A DNA stretch of 64,000 nucleotides from Proteles cristata cristata (taxonomy: Eukaryota; Chordata; Mammalia; Carnivora; Hyaenidae), in contig JAESUZ010001712.1 in the NCBI GenBank assembly GCA_017311185.1, positions 434,001 to 498,000 of the forward strand, in the 5' to 3' direction. Shown here one piece after another: positions 61,536 to 64,000 of the stretch (its first letter is position 1; the number at the start of each line of letters is the position of its first letter). The notes under the pieces are model-generated. The model saw only the letters and a list, made by a program, of their open reading frames with translations, was not told the DNA's origin and made no database searches. The position numbers and the translations under genes were made by a program.

Positions 61536-62337
61536 CTGAAAACAATTAATAGATTGTTTTAGAGATTTGTTACCCAAATGCTGTATTAATTATTGTTTAT
61601 TTTGTCTTGTAATGATCACTTCCACCTTCACTGAATAATGAGTTGAGAGTAGGGTCTGTTACATTTTATCTTTGTGTTCTGTTTCCAGCATGGTGTGTGA
61701 CGTGTCATAAGACCTAATAAATGTTAGCTCAGTTGAATGTGATCATTAGTCTTTTATCAGAGTTTTCTGGCTTGAATTCTCTTTGTTTTCAGTTCATTAA
61801 AATTTTATCACGTAAGTTCAGATTTGGAGAGTCCTCAAAATGTATGGAATGAGAGACATTTTTTAATGCTTTGGGTGGATAATGGTAAATGATTTGTCAT
61901 AATATCTTTCAAAGGGACAATAAACTCTAATATGTTAAATTAGTAATTTTTATAAAATAGTTTTCAGAAAAACACAAGACAACATATAAATGCCCCAAAT
62001 AATATGAATGGCTATGTAGTATCCAGGATGAAAATTACCTGTATTGAAGAGATCTTTTTTTTATCTTATGATACTCCACATAATAAGGAGAAAAAATCAT
62101 AAATTCTCTGAGTAAGTTTATTTCCTCAAAAGTTCATTACCTGTTATATAAATGATAATGTAATGAAAATGTGGGAAGTTTAATAGTAATTATATATATT
62201 TGTATATGTTTATATATAATGTACTGTGTGTACATTATGTATCATTTATATATTTGATAAATGATATATATGTAGGCATGTATGTATATTAACCTATTTC
62301 CCACCTTGAAAGCTAGGTAGGAGACCATAAGAAAACT
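61536..62337. other. Intron 12, non-coding AT-rich stretch
   Basis: Contains an L2/MIR-like end near 61690-61740 ('TAATAAATGTTAGCTCAGTT') and an AT-rich palindromic part at 62190-62280, including ATCATTTA...TAAATGAT. No exon seen. Confidence 0.5.
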
Positions 62338-62531
62338 TAATATTTATTTATTTTGAGAGAGACAGAGAATGAGTGGGAGAGGAGCAAGGGGAGAAGGAGA
62401 GAGTATCCTAAGCAGGCTCTGTACTGTCAGCATGAGTCCCATGCAGAGCTTGATCCCACCTACCATATGATCATGACTTGAGCCAAAATCAGGAGTTGGT
62501 CACTTATCCAACTGAACTGCCCAGGCACTCC
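62338..62531 (-). mobile_element. Carnivore SINE
   Basis: Antisense copy, diverged ('GTATCCTAAGCAGGCTCTGT', 'GAGCTTGATCCCACCTACCA', 'CAACTGAACTGCCCAGGCAC'). Confidence 0.87.
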
Positions 62532-63206
62532 TAAACTTGTCTATTTACCTAAAAGAATATGTTTTACAGGAAAGGGCAAACATATAAAAATACCTATTTG
62601 TAAGTTGCTATTATAAAAAAATGTGTAAAATTTGGCTAATTTTTTAGATAGTGAAGATTATACACCGTTTTTTAGTGATTGCCCTTTCATGTCAGTTCGA
62701 TTGTATGCCTAGGTAGGAAATGAGCCTCTCTGGATTTGATTGTCATAATCTGCACCCAAATTCTGATCTGTTGCCCTAAAATAGTACAAAGAATAGCATC
62801 ACTTAATTATGTTTACAAACCTTAGCACATGCATATAAATACATGACCTCAAGAACTGAGGATTTCTTTCATCCCTGATTTCATAAAACCAGCTTACAGA
62901 AACTCAATTCCTGAGATGTTCCAGGGATAATTCCTGTGATTGTACCTAAAGTGATTATAAAAACACAGACTATATGTTAATAGTTAACCGCTGGTGTGAC
63001 AACCTAAGGGAGTCAACTGATTTACCTTAAAAATGTGTTGTGAAGTCTTTTCCTCAGAACCTGTGATTTAGAGGTACAGTCATTTCTGCTACAACATGAC
63101 ATACGCATTCTAAGATCACTGCACTCAGAAATAATTGCACAGTAAAAAGTCCTGGGCTTCTGGGGAAATGAGGTTAGGGTTGTCATACTTGAAGAGTCGT
63201 AAGCAA
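62532..63206. other. Intron 12, non-coding stretch
   Basis: Nothing recognised: no repeat marks and no continuation of the dynein frame. Confidence 0.5.
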
Positions 63207-63391
63207 GGGATAACTGGGTGGCTTGGTTGGTTGTCTTACTGATGATACCAGCTCAGGCTGTGACCTCCTGATCATGATCCAGCCCCCTGTACAGCTCTGT
63301 GCATAGAATGGAGCCTTCTTGACGTTCTTTCTCCCCCTTTCTCTCTGCCCCTCCCTCACTTGCTCTCTCAAAATAAATAAACTTACAAACA
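63207..63391 (+). mobile_element. Carnivore SINE, diverged
   Basis: Sense copy ('ACTGGGTGGCTTGGTTGGTT', 'CTCTGCCCCTCCCTCACTTG', 'AAATAAATAAACTTAC'). Confidence 0.85.
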
Positions 63392-63419
63392 AACCTGTAA
63401 GCAGTATGTTAAAAAAATA

Positions 63420-64000
63420 GGAATGTATTACCTCAAGATCATAAAAGCCATATATGAAAAACCCACAGCTAATACCATCCTCAGTGGGGAGAAATGGAGA
63501 GCTTTCCCCCTAAGGTCAGGAACACAAGATGTCCACTCTCACCAGTTATTCAACATAGTGTTCGAAGTTCTAACCTCAGCAGTCAGACAACACAAAGAAA
63601 GAAAAGGCATCCAAATAAGCCAGAAGAAGGTCAAACTTTCACTCTTTGCAGATGATGTGATACTCTATGTGGAAATCTCAAAAGACTACCAAAAAACTAG
63701 AACTGATCCATGAATTCAGCAAAGTCACAGGATATGAAATTAATGTGCAGAAATTGGTTACATTTCTATACACCAATAATGAAATAGCAGAAAGAGAAAT
63801 CAGGGAATCGATTGCATTTACAGTTGCACTGAAATCTGTAAAATACCTAGGAATAAACCCAATCAAAGAGGTGAAAGATCTGTACACTGAAAACTATAGA
63901 AAGCTTATGAAAGAAATTGAAGATCCCCCCCCCCGCCCCGCCTCAAAAAAGAAAGAAAAACATTCCATGCACATGGATGGGGAGAACAAACATTGTTAAA
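63420..64000 (+). pseudogene. L1 ORF2 reverse transcriptase fragment, runs off the edge
   Basis: Starts inside the reverse transcriptase ([20 protein letters not shown]), continues through the catalytic box [10 protein letters not shown] and then KSVKYLGINPIKEVKDLYTE. A frame change near 63690, caused by a small deletion, splits it into two open pieces. A C-rich insert at 63925-63943 breaks the conserved region after 'RKLMKEIED'. 5'-truncated; the 3' end is outside the window. Confidence 0.9.

Noticed and set aside
1..64000. A novel multi-gene defence or biosynthetic system
   Set aside because: Only one gene, with exons and long repeat-filled introns, is present. Nothing suggests operons, clusters or prokaryotic content.

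Overview
The window is mammalian genomic DNA from a carnivore, most likely a feliform (cat, hyena, mongoose or civet side). The evidence is about 40 copies of the tRNA-Lys-derived carnivore SINE (SINEC / CAN-SINE type, with the 'GGGGCGCCTGGGTGGC' head, RNA polymerase III B-box-like 'GGTTCGAGCCC' and an A-rich tail), carnivore-type L1 elements, and ordinary GT-AG introns. The species cannot be fixed from the window alone.

One protein-coding gene is present, on the + strand: the 5' part of DNAH11, an axonemal outer-arm dynein heavy chain of motile cilia. A CpG island at about 3130-3975 holds the promoter, the 5' UTR and exon 1. Twelve coding exons (3572-3919, 5348-5491, 21930-22126, 22979-23177, 24169-24268, 27460-27671, 35836-36066, 37455-37622, 53759-53875, 59890-60027, 60337-60461, 61011-61206) join in one frame to 2175 nt, which is residues 1-725 of a protein of roughly 4,500. 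They encode the N-terminal tail, including most of the dynein heavy chain N-terminal region 1. The motor lies beyond the right edge. No stop or frameshift breaks this coding part.

The 3.1 kb upstream of the island is intergenic and holds only old repeats. Intron 2 (16.4 kb) contains an almost complete antisense L1 (about 12.6-19.2 kb, decayed ORFs) and many SINEs. Introns 3-6 carry SINEs, DNA-transposon relics (MER20 type), an MLT1-type LTR and microsatellites. Intron 8 (16.1 kb) holds a recent 5'-truncated antisense L1 (37958-40442, 17-bp target-site duplication) and two old L1 bodies in opposite orientation (about 45.0-48.06 kb and 48.54-51.04 kb). Introns 9-12 carry further SINEs, an L1 3' end and, at the right edge, a sense L1 fragment that runs out of the window.

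No new multi-gene system is visible. The most unusual structure is a pair of inverted, roughly 88% identical segments of about 430 bp (21151-21572 and 25101-25541) that bracket exons 3, 4 and 5. Such a pair could fold the pre-mRNA and favour exon circularisation or skipping. Other points worth checking are the acceptor of exon 4, a SINE ending 29 bp before the exon 7 acceptor, a young SINE subfamily, and repeated insertion at one target site.
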